A stretch of 15,767 nucleotides of DNA from Coemansia sp. RSA 922 (Eukaryota > Kickxellomycota > Kickxellomycetes > Kickxellales > Kickxellaceae). A program made the position numbers and the translations under genes. Positions 1 through 8,396 of this stretch are shown piece after piece. Below the pieces are notes generated by a model that ran no database searches, was not told where the DNA came from, and saw nothing but the letters and a program-made list of their open reading frames with translations. Location of the stretch: contig JANBQS010000535.1 in the NCBI GenBank assembly GCA_027577415.1, positions 1 to 15,767 of the forward strand. The letters are read 5' to 3'. Every line of letters starts with the position of its first letter. The stretch's first letter is position 1.

Positions 1-1
1 T

Positions 2-276
2 TTCTTTGAAGAAAGGCAATCATGTGTTGGATGTGTGTCTTGTAGCAGCCAATTTCGCCTTTACATTCTCTATTGTCAAGCAGCCTTTGGAAACATCATT
101 TGTTCGTTGCAGTGCTTTGAATGTAAAACATTTGATTGTAGCTTCACTCTTTCAGCCTTAAAAATACTTTAACAGGCGGCTTCTCTCTTTGGTGGATGCA
201 TGGCTGGATGGAGATATGTCAATGGGGTTGTTTGCACCTTTTCCCTCTCCATATCCAAACTATCAACTTGTCCTCT
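2..276. repeat. Diverged direct repeat, copy 1
   Basis: This segment matches 1492-1768 in the same orientation. The first 39 bases (2-40 against 1492-1530) are identical. After that the copies diverge but stay collinear, with shared anchors such as GTAGCA, TTGTTCG, ATGGATGCA/GTGGATGCA, GGGGTT and TTTTCCCTC, and nearly equal length (275 and 277 bp). The match runs to the left window edge, so the repeat probably extends beyond it. The offset between copies is 1490 bp. I see no terminal inverted repeats or transposase. It could be the edge of a tandem duplication unit or an old element remnant. Confidence 0.75.
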
Positions 277-728
277 AACCAAATAATTATTTTGCACCAA
301 TGTAGCACTGACTCACACTCTCTCCACAGTCATTTCCAATATAATCATGCTAGATCGTTGCCAAGAGCTGTCAAAACAACAGTTACTCGGAATTATAGCA
401 GGCTGCATGAGTGCCACTACAGGTGTTATGTCATATAACTTGGCATGCACAACACGTATCATGTCCATATGTATTTCTAGAGTCGTTTCTTTGTTGCTAT
501 CAATATATTAGAACTAACTGACAAAATAAAGTTCCAACAAAAAATATTTAATAATATGGAGTGCACTAAAAAAAGTCGTAATATAATGCACTCATAGTGC
601 TTGTCAACCAAAAGCATAATATGTAAATCACTAGTTTGGTAAACATGAAACACAAGCTCATGGTTGCTGCCAAACATACTAATGCGTGGCTTCACTTCTA
701 ACCGTTAATGGCTCTAACGAAAAAGAGG
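277..728. other. AT-rich intergenic segment without a supported gene
   Basis: About 450 bp of AT-rich sequence lies downstream of the small gene at 729-1130 (minus) and after repeat copy 1. Short open frames here have no initiation context, composition or protein features that look coding. Part of it must serve as the 3' UTR and polyadenylation region of the 729-1130 gene. I see no RNA gene or mobile-element protein. Confidence 0.55.
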
Positions 729-1130
729 TTAGTATAAAACATTATCTTCATTTTTTATCACTTTGTATTCTCTACCCCCGAGAAATTCGACTACATCATT
801 TGACACATCCTTAGGCTCTCCATCTTTAGAATAAGCCGCCATAAACACGTAGGAATTAGCAACAAAATTTGTTGTTCTCGAAATAGAAATAGTATTACCA
901 CAAGGCTCACCATTAGTAGATTTATTTTTGATGAAGTTTTCCCAATTCACCTTAACAATAACAGTTCCATCATTATATAACTTATTCAATTCACTTGCAA
1001 TATCGTTAAGTAAATCAATGCTATAGGAAAATAATGCCACATATTTCTTGCCATTGTGCTCCTTGTTAACATATTTGCAAATTTCCTCGGAAGAAGCGAA
1101 GTCAGTCCTCTCGGCAATAGTAGCAGGCAT
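729..1130 (-). CDS. Unrecognised small protein (133 aa), lineage-specific candidate
   Basis: A 133-codon frame runs from ATG at 1130 to TAA at 729-731. I do not recognise the family. The product looks like a soluble mixed alpha/beta protein, with no signal peptide and no membrane segment. Residues ~15-50 suggest a helix-strand-helix pattern, followed by a basic Asn/Lys-rich stretch (about 65-72) and a probable beta-rich C-terminal half. Two cysteines are present (in EEICKY and EPCGN). Support for a real gene comes from the promoter: a TATA box about 100 bp upstream, two CCAAT boxes and two AATGACGT octamers. Its codons are clearly AT-rich compared with the GC-ending codons of the debranching enzyme gene. 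It sits between two diverged direct repeats, which could mean a tandemly duplicated or acquired cassette. Function unknown. Confidence 0.6.
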   Translation of the reverse strand: MPATIAERTDFASSEEICKYVNKEHNGKKYVALFSYSIDLLNDIASELNKLYNDGTVIVKVNWENFIKNKSTNGEPCGNTISISRTTNFVANSYVFMAAYSKDGEPKDVSNDVVEFLGGREYKVIKNEDNVLY

Positions 1131-1199
1131 AGTAAGGCGCAGAACTTGTAAAACTTGGTTATTATTGCAAATGTATGAGATGAGAATAGTGAGGAGCGA

Positions 1200-1330
1200 G
1201 CTACAACAGTTGTCCAGGCAGGGGCCTTTTTATATCCCCTCAGTTGTAGCAAAGACGTCATTAAAGTGCCAGGCATGGCCAATTTTTTGTCCAATTCCTC
1301 CCCACTTTTTTTTTCTCAAGGCAATGACGT
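1200..1330 (-). promoter_or_regulatory. Promoter of the 729-1130 gene: TATA, CCAAT pair, CRE-like octamers
   Basis: Read on the minus strand, a good TATA box (GATATAAAAAGG, about 1225-1237) lies about 100 bp before the ATG. It is nested in two dyads: AGGGG/CCCCT (1220-1224 and 1236-1240) and GCTACAAC/GTTGTAGC (1200-1207 and 1243-1250). Further upstream are two CCAAT boxes (1279-1283 and 1291-1295, written on the plus strand). Two AATGACGT octamers in opposite orientation follow (1255-1262 minus, 1323-1330 plus), whose TGACGT core is that of bZIP/CRE sites. The motifs are seen directly; factor binding is inferred. Confidence 0.5.
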
Positions 1331-1491
1331 AGTTAGTTGACAGCAGAGTAAATAGGTTTCTTTTCAGCAAAAGAAAGCACATAGTGCTTTTTATAATTGC
1401 AACTAGACGAGAAAATCCGTTTGCTTGTCACTTTACAAAAAAAGCCGTTGAACTCAAAGACCCTTTGCCAGCAATGACGAGGAAGCGCAGG

Positions 1492-1768
1492 TTCTTTGAA
1501 GAAAGGCAATCATGTGTTGGATGTGTGTCTGTTGGTAGCACCCAACTTTGTCTTCCTCATGTTTATTGGTGTTGAGCATCATCGTGACGCATAGTTTGCC
1601 TTTTTGTTCGCCTTTGAGCCCATTGCATTTATTTATAGCTCTGCTCTTTTTTCAATCTACTTGGACTTTAACAACTGGCCTTCCTCTTCCATGGATGCAC
1701 AACCGAAGAAAGCCCAGAGGGGTTCACCCATTTTCCCTCCCCACCTCCAAATGAGCAAGGTCTTCTCT
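1492..1768. repeat. Diverged direct repeat, copy 2
   Basis: This is the partner of copy 1 at 2-276; bases 1492-1530 are identical to 2-40. It starts about 360 bp upstream of the small minus-strand gene and stops 11 bp short of the stop codon of the membrane-protein gene (1780-1782). If the repeat marks a tandem unit of about 1.49 kb, a paralogue of the 729-1130 gene would lie just left of the window. No coding function is evident in the repeat itself. Confidence 0.75.
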
Positions 1769-1779
1769 CCTTCCAATTT

Positions 1780-2478
1780 CTATTCTCCCTTTTTCTTAAC
1801 ATAACCAGGAGGTTTCATAACCTGTCTAGTAAACGCCATCCCTGCAAACAACCCAAACACCAATGTACTCGCAGTATATCGCATTTGAGTACTTTTACTA
1901 AGCTCATACTCCTTCTTCAACCGTCTTACATACCGGCATGCCAAATACATAACCACGGTCTCCACAAAATGCATGCCAGCCAACGTATAAAGCACCAGCT
2001 GGAACACTCTCTGCGGAAGTAGCCAGTAAACCAGCTCAGCCAGGCTACTGGGAAACCCAAGTGCCAAAACCAATAGTGCAAGGAGTCCACCCAGCACTGA
2101 TACCATGATAGGTGGTGTTGGCAAATGGAACTCGATGGGTGTTGGAAGCATATCGCCTGACTGCTGGAGGGCAGTGGACATGGCGTAAAGTGCAATGCGC
2201 GCGTTTTCGGCAATGTCCAATACTTGACGCATAGTAGTACTCGTTGTTTTGGTCATTGAAAGTGACGTACTCTGTGTACAAGTACCGTCTGTGCTGGGTA
2301 TTTCCCATTCAATGGTTAGTTCGTTATTGTCCAACCCACATACACGAGCAGTTTGAGCTTGAGGGCATTGTCCATAGAACTGGGCAATCGACAAAATATC
2401 TGACCTATAGTGTATATTCAAACGCTCTTTAGCACATTCCAGCTCTAAAAGACTAATATCACTGTCCATTTTTAACAT
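1780..2478 (-). CDS. DUF2470-like / TMEM254-like (DUF4499-type) membrane protein
   Basis: A 232-aa frame starts at ATG 2478; the in-frame Met at 2469 (MDSDIS) is an equally good start. Residues ~15-100 resemble the DUF2470 (HugZ C-terminal) fold: a helix with HYRSDILSIAQFYG, then A-x-V-x-G-L-D-N-N-E-L, then a helix of DIAENARIALY type. Three hydrophobic segments follow (about 124-142, 158-180 and 201-219). The YTLAGMHFVETVV and FGLFAGMAF parts recall the DUF4499/TMEM254-type membrane tail found on fungal DUF2470 proteins. The protein ends in a lysine-rich tail (VKKKGE). HugZ proteins handle haem, but nothing here shows haem binding, so the role is unknown. It is the last gene of a tightly packed minus-strand row, starting 98 bp after BOS1. 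Family assignment is from memory of the pattern. Confidence 0.7.
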   Translation of the reverse strand: MLKMDSDISLLELECAKERLNIHYRSDILSIAQFYGQCPQAQTARVCGLDNNELTIEWEIPSTDGTCTQSTSLSMTKTTSTTMRQVLDIAENARIALYAMSTALQQSGDMLPTPIEFHLPTPPIMVSVLGGLLALLVLALGFPSSLAELVYWLLPQRVFQLVLYTLAGMHFVETVVMYLACRYVRRLKKEYELSKSTQMRYTASTLVFGLFAGMAFTRQVMKPPGYVKKKGE

Positions 2479-2576
2479 TAATATTTATAAAAATTAATTT
2501 TGTAGAGCAGAACAAAGTGTGTTTTGACAATTCAATCCCAACAGATAAACTTCCTGAAAAATAACCGTAGTATAAA
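2479..2576 (-). other. 98-bp BOS1 to DUF2470 gene spacer
   Basis: This AT-rich gap must hold the end of the BOS1 transcript and the start of the next one, unless the two are co-transcribed. A TATA-like TTTATAAATATT stands only ~5-18 bp before the ATG at 2478, too close for a normal TATA box. The working promoter of the downstream gene may therefore lie inside BOS1. Confidence 0.4.
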
Positions 2577-3206
2577 TTATCCAAAGTAATGCACAATAAA
2601 GTAAATACCCAAACAGGTCAAGAGCATACCAGCGACCAAAAATATCTTATCCTGAGCAGTTCTCCTATTAATATACGTAATAACCGATTTTGATAGTCCC
2701 AAAGTACCACCAGCATTCCACAATCTTCTTCTCGTCCCCTCCAATAATCCTCTCTGCTCCCTTAGGTTATCCAAGGAAGCCATCCCCTGTGCAATAAACC
2801 CATCCAGAGCTCTTTCGCTTCTCCCCCAGAACGCGTCCTCATCCACCGTAATAGCCGTATCCAACGCCACACCACTACCGCCTTGGAATAGTTCACTGCG
2901 TTCTTGTGTATAGTTCTCTCGCTCGTTTTTACGGAGCTTAAGCTTATCGAATCGCCGCTTCAAGAGTTCGTGGTCATCAGCCATAGAGGTAGCTCTGTCC
3001 AACATGGTTTTACGTTTACGCTCATTCGATTCCTGGCGACCCAGTATACGATACTCTGCAATACCCTTACTCAGGGTCTGTAGGTCTTGGGCGACCGCTG
3101 CTTCGACGACATTGGTGTTACCCCCGGTGTTGTTGAGTTCGAATTCGCTAACACTCTGCTTTATCTTGTGCAGCAGCCGTTGTGCTGCATTGTACTCGCT
3201 AGTCAT
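2577..3206 (-). CDS. BOS1: ER-Golgi Qb-SNARE Bos1 / membrin (GOSR2)
   Basis: This 209-aa tail-anchored SNARE acts in fusion of COPII vesicles with the Golgi, in complex with Sed5-, Bet1- and Sec22-type partners. I chose ATG 3206 (MTSEYN) because family members begin a few residues before the N-terminal helix and because the frame upstream reads through T-rich non-coding sequence. Residues 1-100 form the helical N-terminal domain, with a basic linker around 62-100. The SNARE motif spans about 131-183 and contains the family block LDNLREQRGLLEGT. Gln151 falls at the ionic zero layer. The conserved TLGLSKSVITYINRR and QDK then lead into the C-terminal anchor (188-207). Length matches human and yeast relatives. 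The start lies only 92 bp after the debranching-enzyme stop, so the promoter probably overlaps that gene, or the leader is spliced. Confidence 0.95.
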   Translation of the reverse strand: MTSEYNAAQRLLHKIKQSVSEFELNNTGGNTNVVEAAVAQDLQTLSKGIAEYRILGRQESNERKRKTMLDRATSMADDHELLKRRFDKLKLRKNERENYTQERSELFQGGSGVALDTAITVDEDAFWGRSERALDGFIAQGMASLDNLREQRGLLEGTRRRLWNAGGTLGLSKSVITYINRRTAQDKIFLVAGMLLTCLGIYFIVHYFG

Positions 3207-3298
3207 CTGTGGAATTTGTAGTGCATATAAAAAAAAAGAAAGGAAAGAAGAAAAGTTGAATTGAATTGAATAGAAAAGAAAAGAGGAGAAAAGCTCAC
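3207..3298 (-). promoter_or_regulatory. Pyrimidine-rich GDB1-BOS1 spacer with splice-like ends
   Basis: On the minus strand the 92-bp gap is a long pyrimidine tract with three ATTCA-type repeats and a T-run followed by TATATG. A consensus-like donor GTGAGT begins at 3302 inside the end of the debranching-enzyme gene, and a CCACAG acceptor ends at 3207, directly before the BOS1 ATG. The 96-bp segment has the size of local introns but lacks a clear CTRAY branch point. It may be a 5'-UTR intron of BOS1 or only a T-rich leader. Confidence 0.4.
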
Positions 3299-6200
3299 TC
3301 ACACGTGCGAATCCAAAACCTGATGAACAGCTACTTCAAGCTGAGCCATTTCGTGGAGCGCTATGATCAGGCATCCGCTGCTCCACGCCTGCGATTCACA
3401 CGAGTCATGACAATGTGCGCCATCCTTGTTTGTCAACTCTGGCAAACCCGCGTATGCCGAGCTCGCTATATGGTGTTTAAGATTAACCATATTGGCATGC
3501 AGCTCATGGTACACCGTACGCAGTGCTCTCTCCGCCTCCAAGCCCTTCTTCTCTACGGCCACGCGCATAAACCGCAGCTGAGCGCGGAGGTAGTAGCCAG
3601 TAAGCCAGAGCCACTCAGGACCCTGATGGTAGTTAATACCTTGCGCCACGAGGGCATCGCCCGAGTCATCCGAATTGTTGTAGTAGGGGCGGTACCTCAT
3701 ATCCATGGGATCCAGAGTGCGCATGCCGAGGGGTGCCGCCAGCACAGCACACATCTTGTGCAGGCAGACAAGAGTATGCTCGGGGTCGAACAACTCGGGA
3801 GCTACGGTCATAGCAATGGGGATGTTGGGACGGAACTGGTAGTCAGTCCATTCAGCCGACGAGCCGTAGGTATCACGGTATATGCCACGGCGGTTAACCA
3901 GAGCCGAGTTGACATGGTACTCGGCATCGTCTTGGGGATCCAACGGGATCCAGAAGTACCGCTCGAAGCTGTCCTGCACCAGCTGGTTCCACTGGCGGTA
4001 CGTCACGCGAGCGCCATCGGGCGCCACAACTGTGTCACCCAGTGTCCATCGACCACTGTCGCACAGCTCGGAGATCCAGCGCAAGGCAGACTTTTGCAAG
4101 CCAACAATCTCCACGTCAGCGCCGTCACGCGGCGTAGCTGGCACACCGCGGATACCAGCCTTGTCGGACGACCCCATCTTGTCCATCCACGTACCACAGT
4201 TCCACTGGTTGCCGCCGCTGACAAAGCCATTGGAAGCGAAATCCACTCCTATCTGGACGTTGAATCCCTCGTCGCGCATCTGCGAGTCCAGGGCCGGGCC
4301 AGCGTTCCACTCGCGGAAGCTGATGCCTCGTGCGTGGCGCTCCATGATCTCGTGGACTAGCTCGGCAATAGTGCTCGACCGGCTGAAGGCCTCGTCGCTA
4401 TCCCACTCGACAAAGGTCTCGCCGTCAGGGAATCTGCGCGGCACGCTGACAGACATAAAGTCAAGGCCCTCTGGCGCATGCGCGCAGTAGGCCTGCACGG
4501 CTTGGAGCCAGAACCAAGTGGCATCGCGCGCGTTGTATCGCGGGAAGCGACCCGTATCCAGCAGATTGGGTATCAAGCCATGTTTCAGCGTGCTGCCAAA
4601 TGCAACGATATGGTCGCGAGCCTCGTCAAAGCGACCAGTGCTCAGCAATAGGCCCTCCAAGGCAATAAACACGTCGCGTCCCCAGCAGCGCATATGGTGC
4701 GTAGTGAAATGCGGCAGACCCGCGCTCATCGAGCAATCCGCCTTGGACTCACTAATAGGACGCAGTCCAGCACTGTTGACGTGGCCCAGGAGCTGGACGG
4801 ATGTCAGGGCCAGCTCGTGAGTGAATCGCGAGCTATTGACAACCTTGCCAGGCATGAGCTTGAGTGCGCGCTGAACCAAAGCCTGGTAGGCGGTGTGCAT
4901 GGTCAGGGCGAAATAGCGAGGGACAAGGAAGTTTGGCACACGCTTGACCAAAGCCCAGCGCTCTTCGAACCAGGCCGCCAGGGGAGCAATCTCGAGGTAG
5001 TACTCGCTGTACTTGTGCAAGCGGCCAGAGACATAGTCCAGAGCCCAGTATCCCTGGCGCAGGTGGCCGCAGAGTGGGTGGCCGAGATCGTTGTTTGGGA
5101 TAATGTGCTTGAGATGCGAGTACCAGCCCTGGATGCCGCAGTAGGCCAAAGTACCCAGGTTGGGCACATCGTAGACGCCCTCCCCAATGGTATCGCGCTC
5201 CTCGGCGTCACAGCGGTAGAGCACGGCATTGAGTGCGCCCAGGGTCAGGCGGGCAGTAGCCTCGTCGGCGCAAGTGCGAATCTTCCAGTCAAGGTTTGGC
5301 TTAAAGTCGACCAACCGAGTGCGCACGACAAGAACACTGCCGGGGCCAAAGTTCTCGGGCAGACGCAGCTCAGTGAACATACCGCGGTCATCGCGGTGCT
5401 GGTGAATGGGCGGAGCTGCCAAGTGCTCGAGCTGCGACGGCAGGCCATGCAGAACACCGTCATCGACTGGGACATGGCCGCCAGCCTCGGGGCGCAGGCG
5501 GTAGGCAAACTCGGGAGTGACAGCCGTGCCGTAAAGCTTGGGGCTGTCGAAGTGCGACTCCGACGGAGCACCTCTGAACGCACAATGAGCGACCATCAGC
5601 ACACCTTCACGCGTAACCGGATGCACACGATGGATAGTCACGTACTCCGTCTCATGGTGCACATGCACCTCTTGGTACTGCGCGATCTCAGCGTGAAGGC
5701 GGTTAAGCTTTGCCTTCGCCTCGCCCAGACCAACACTGAGCGGATCTTTAAGCTCTGCGTAGCGACGGCGTTCATGGACGACATTGAGCAGCTCAGGGTA
5801 CAGCTCGTCATAACCGCGGTTGCTACCCGAGGCACAGGCCGTCATCGCCACAATGGCAGCGTTAGGCAGGGCATCCTCGGCAGTGCGTTTCTGTGCCGGC
5901 ACTTCGTTGTCGTGCGTGCAGTCAAAGAACACAGCATGAGGCAGGGAACCGCTAAGCGGTGCCACCACAGCGTCAATACGTGCAGCGCCATGCTCATCAT
6001 CGATGAAAACGCCCGGTTCTCCTAGACAGTCGACAGCCAGTGAGCCGATGGGGCGGCCGCCGTGGCGGTGAGCCAAACGCGACATCTCATGAGAGTCCCA
6101 GGCCTGCATAGCCTCGCGAATAAGCGAGTTGATGCCCAAGCGCTGCACAAACACGCGGTCTGTGTCCTCAGAGCCCGTGAAGAGCTCTGCGATGACATAC

Positions 6201-8077
6201 ATATTGGGGTTGATCTTGCGCGCCTCGTCCAATAGATACTCGGCCAGTTCAATCGGAGTGCTGTGGCAGTTGTCGATGCGGAATCCGTGGAACACGCGTG
6301 CCATGCGCAAGGTGTACTGCCGCATATGCTCCCACAGCCACGGGTTGTCCTGGGGACAAGTGCCGTAGTTGAGCTTGACACAGTCGCCCCACACAATCAC
6401 CGCGCGCTGCAAGTACGCCTTTGACTCTGGGCCCGCAAAGTTATCCAGTGGGTTGCCGCCCCAGATCCAGCCGTTATTGGCCAAATGAAGCCGGTCGTCA
6501 GGGACACCCTCAGTGCGCGCCTCGACGGTGGTGAATAGCGGGTCGACAATCTGGAATGACGAGTCCACGGGCTTGCCGAATTTCCAGCTGCCGCGGTCCA
6601 ACCGTTCGTACTTGACGCGCTCGCCAATGTTGTTGCGGATTGCCTTTACATCGGCGTCGTACTCGCGGTAGTACGTCAGGTTGAGCAGATCCAAGAGTTC
6701 GCGCAGCTGTGTCATAGCCAAGTCTCTGTCGTCGTGAGCCAGCAAGCGGAGCACTGCCGCCGTGCGAGCCGGATCGATGGTGCGCCCGAACCGCGTGCCC
6801 AGGGCATTCGAGTGGCTCCCTATTATATACACCCTTAGCCACTCACTACGCGCATCGCCGCTTAGCCTCTCGAGCGCCGACTGGTCCTCAGCAGCGACTG
6901 TCTCCGTCGCAATATCCCAGGCACCACGCACAGCCTCAACAGCGGCGTCAACATCGATTACGTAAAAGTCCCACAGCCTCAGTGGCTGTACCACATGTTC
7001 ATCGACGGCTTTCAGCAGCCGGTCAACATCCTCGACTGTATTTACCATGCGATCCAAGCCGTAGTCAGTCAGGTCGCGCGAAAACTTCACTAGTGCTGCA
7101 TCCAGCTCATATGCGCTGCGCAAATGCGGCGAGTTCTCCAAGTTGAATCCAGCTTCGGGATGATCGCGCAGCCAGTCAGAGTTATACGCCGTATGGTTCC
7201 ACACCATGTCGGTGACGCCCAGCAACCGGTGCTTGTGCACCATTTCGAGCAGCGTCTCGCGCAGCTTCTGGTCCTTCTGCTCGGCCGTCTTTTGCTCCTC
7301 AAACAGCTCATCTGAGAGCTCCAGCTGGTTATACAGCGAGTACGGCGAGTCTGACCCACCGCGCTGCTGCATGGGAATAAAATGCAGCATATTGTAGCCC
7401 ATCTTGCTACTAGCCGCCAAATGCGGCGACCAGTGCTTCATGGGGCCCAGCCACTTGGGACTGACTGACTGTAGGACGATGGCATCCAGTGGTAGAGGCT
7501 GCCCGGCGAGCGTCAGCTGCGGGTCAACGAGAAAGTACGAAGTCGATGTGCGGCGAGACTTGAACGCCCGGTAGATGCGGTCCATCGTAGGGTTAGCATC
7601 TGTTGCACAAGAGATAGAGTCGGTGCGGTCGTCGTCACTGGCATCGACGCTCTTGTAGCTCACGTAGTACTGGTACGGACCTGGTCTCTGGATGCGGAAC
7701 TCGCAGATAAGCTCGGTTTGGCTGCTGCCAAAGTTGAACCGCTTCTGGTGGAACTTTGTACGCGAATAGGGAGACCCATCCAACGGGTAGTTGGTGTGCA
7801 AAGTAGCGTCAATGGACGCTGTCGATCCGATCAGAATGCGGAACCTGATAGCACAGGACTGGCTCAGCACTGATGGCAGCCGAATAAACTACAACAGAAC
7901 AAGAAGACGTTTGTTAGTTTGAGGGATACTAGCCAGGTCCTTTCCCTTTTTTTCTCTCCCCTAGACGCTACTACTTACCGATTTGTCCTTGGGGGTTGTG
8001 CCGTCTTCGTTCAGATCCAGGTTCCACACCATAAACGGTGCCCGGTCGGGCTGGTTTGGTGTAGCAAACCGCGACAT
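3299..8077 (-). CDS. GDB1: Glycogen debranching enzyme, bifunctional (two exons)
   Basis: The protein is about 1,562 aa, the usual eukaryotic length, and acts on phosphorylase limit dextrin in the cytosol. Exons are 8077-7979 and 7888-3299. The junction reads DKS|FIRLP, which restores the family's N-terminal beta domain. The 4-alpha-glucanotransferase (GH13-type) half carries the nucleophile Asp572 in GFRIDNCHSTP, acid/base Glu601 in VIAELFTGSE and Asp693 in CTHDNEVPAQ. The amylo-1,6-glucosidase (GH133) half contains CWGRDVFIALEG, GTWMDKMG with candidate acid Asp1269, ATPRDG, the conserved YHQGPEWLW and GLPELTN with candidate base Glu1517. All key residues are present, so the enzyme should be active. 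Third positions are GC-rich, which leaves long spurious antisense frames. The gene lies between ECM31 (319 bp upstream) and BOS1 (92 bp downstream). Confidence 0.97.
7889..7978 (-). other. GDB1 intron (90 bp, phase 0)
   Basis: Donor GTAAGT at 7978-7973, branch-point match ACTAAC around 7912-7917, pyrimidine-rich stretch and acceptor GTTGTAG ending at 7889. Splicing after codon 33 joins two parts of the conserved N-terminal domain in frame. Confidence 0.92.
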
Positions 8078-8396
8078 GGTTCTTACAGTTGATAAAGAGT
8101 AATGTCTGACAGAGTAGAAAAAAAAGGTAGATAAAGAAAAGATAGCGGAGGAGAGCGACAAAAAAGCTAGGATTCCTCTTTCCTCCTTTTAAAGCCAAAT
8201 CTAAGGAACACTTTCAGTTACCCCTCCTTTGCACCCCCGCATCCTATTTACTTTGCACGAGCGTGCATGCTAGGTCAATTAATGCCAGAGGTCACGTTCA
8301 AGGGAACATGCCACGTTTGCTAGCATGAAAAAACCCCCTTCCTTTAATCGAACATCAGAGACTGCATTAGTATCAAAGAAAAAGTACTCGTAGAAA
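8078..8396 (-). promoter_or_regulatory. ECM31 3' region and GDB1 promoter
   Basis: This 319-bp gap contains no gene. On the minus strand a TATA-like TTTAAAAGG (about 8185-8193) stands ~115 bp before the GDB1 ATG, followed by a T-rich leader. A CCCCT (8221-8225, plus strand) equals the core of the yeast stress-response element, but one 5-bp match means little. A palindromic GTGCATGC-like site is near 8263-8270. The first ~100 bp after 8396 presumably hold the ECM31 polyadenylation signals. Confidence 0.45.

Noticed and set aside
196..438. 80-codon plus-strand frame in the left AT-rich segment
   Set aside because: It starts within repeat copy 1 and continues past its end; His/Ser-rich with no domain, and the equivalent frame is not kept in copy 2.
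477..695. 72-codon minus-strand frame downstream of the orphan gene
   Set aside because: Composition is that of random AT-rich DNA. There is no promoter, and it lies where the orphan gene's 3' UTR should be.
1384..1575. Short plus-strand frame covering the 39-bp identical repeat
   Set aside because: The frame is not preserved across the diverged part of the repeat, so the identity is not explained by this coding frame.
3266..4360. 364-codon plus-strand open frame antisense to the GDB1 3' end
   Set aside because: Same cause as the other antisense frame; its start region is the purine-rich spacer and there is no domain pattern.
4694..6025. 443-codon plus-strand open frame antisense to GDB1
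   Set aside because: It lies wholly inside conserved debranching-enzyme coding sequence. GC-rich third positions deplete stops on the opposite strand. The translation has no recognisable domain.
8272..8294. Two AGGTCA half-sites spaced 17 bp apart
   Set aside because: They look like nuclear-receptor half-sites, but fungi lack that receptor family and 6-bp matches are expected by chance.
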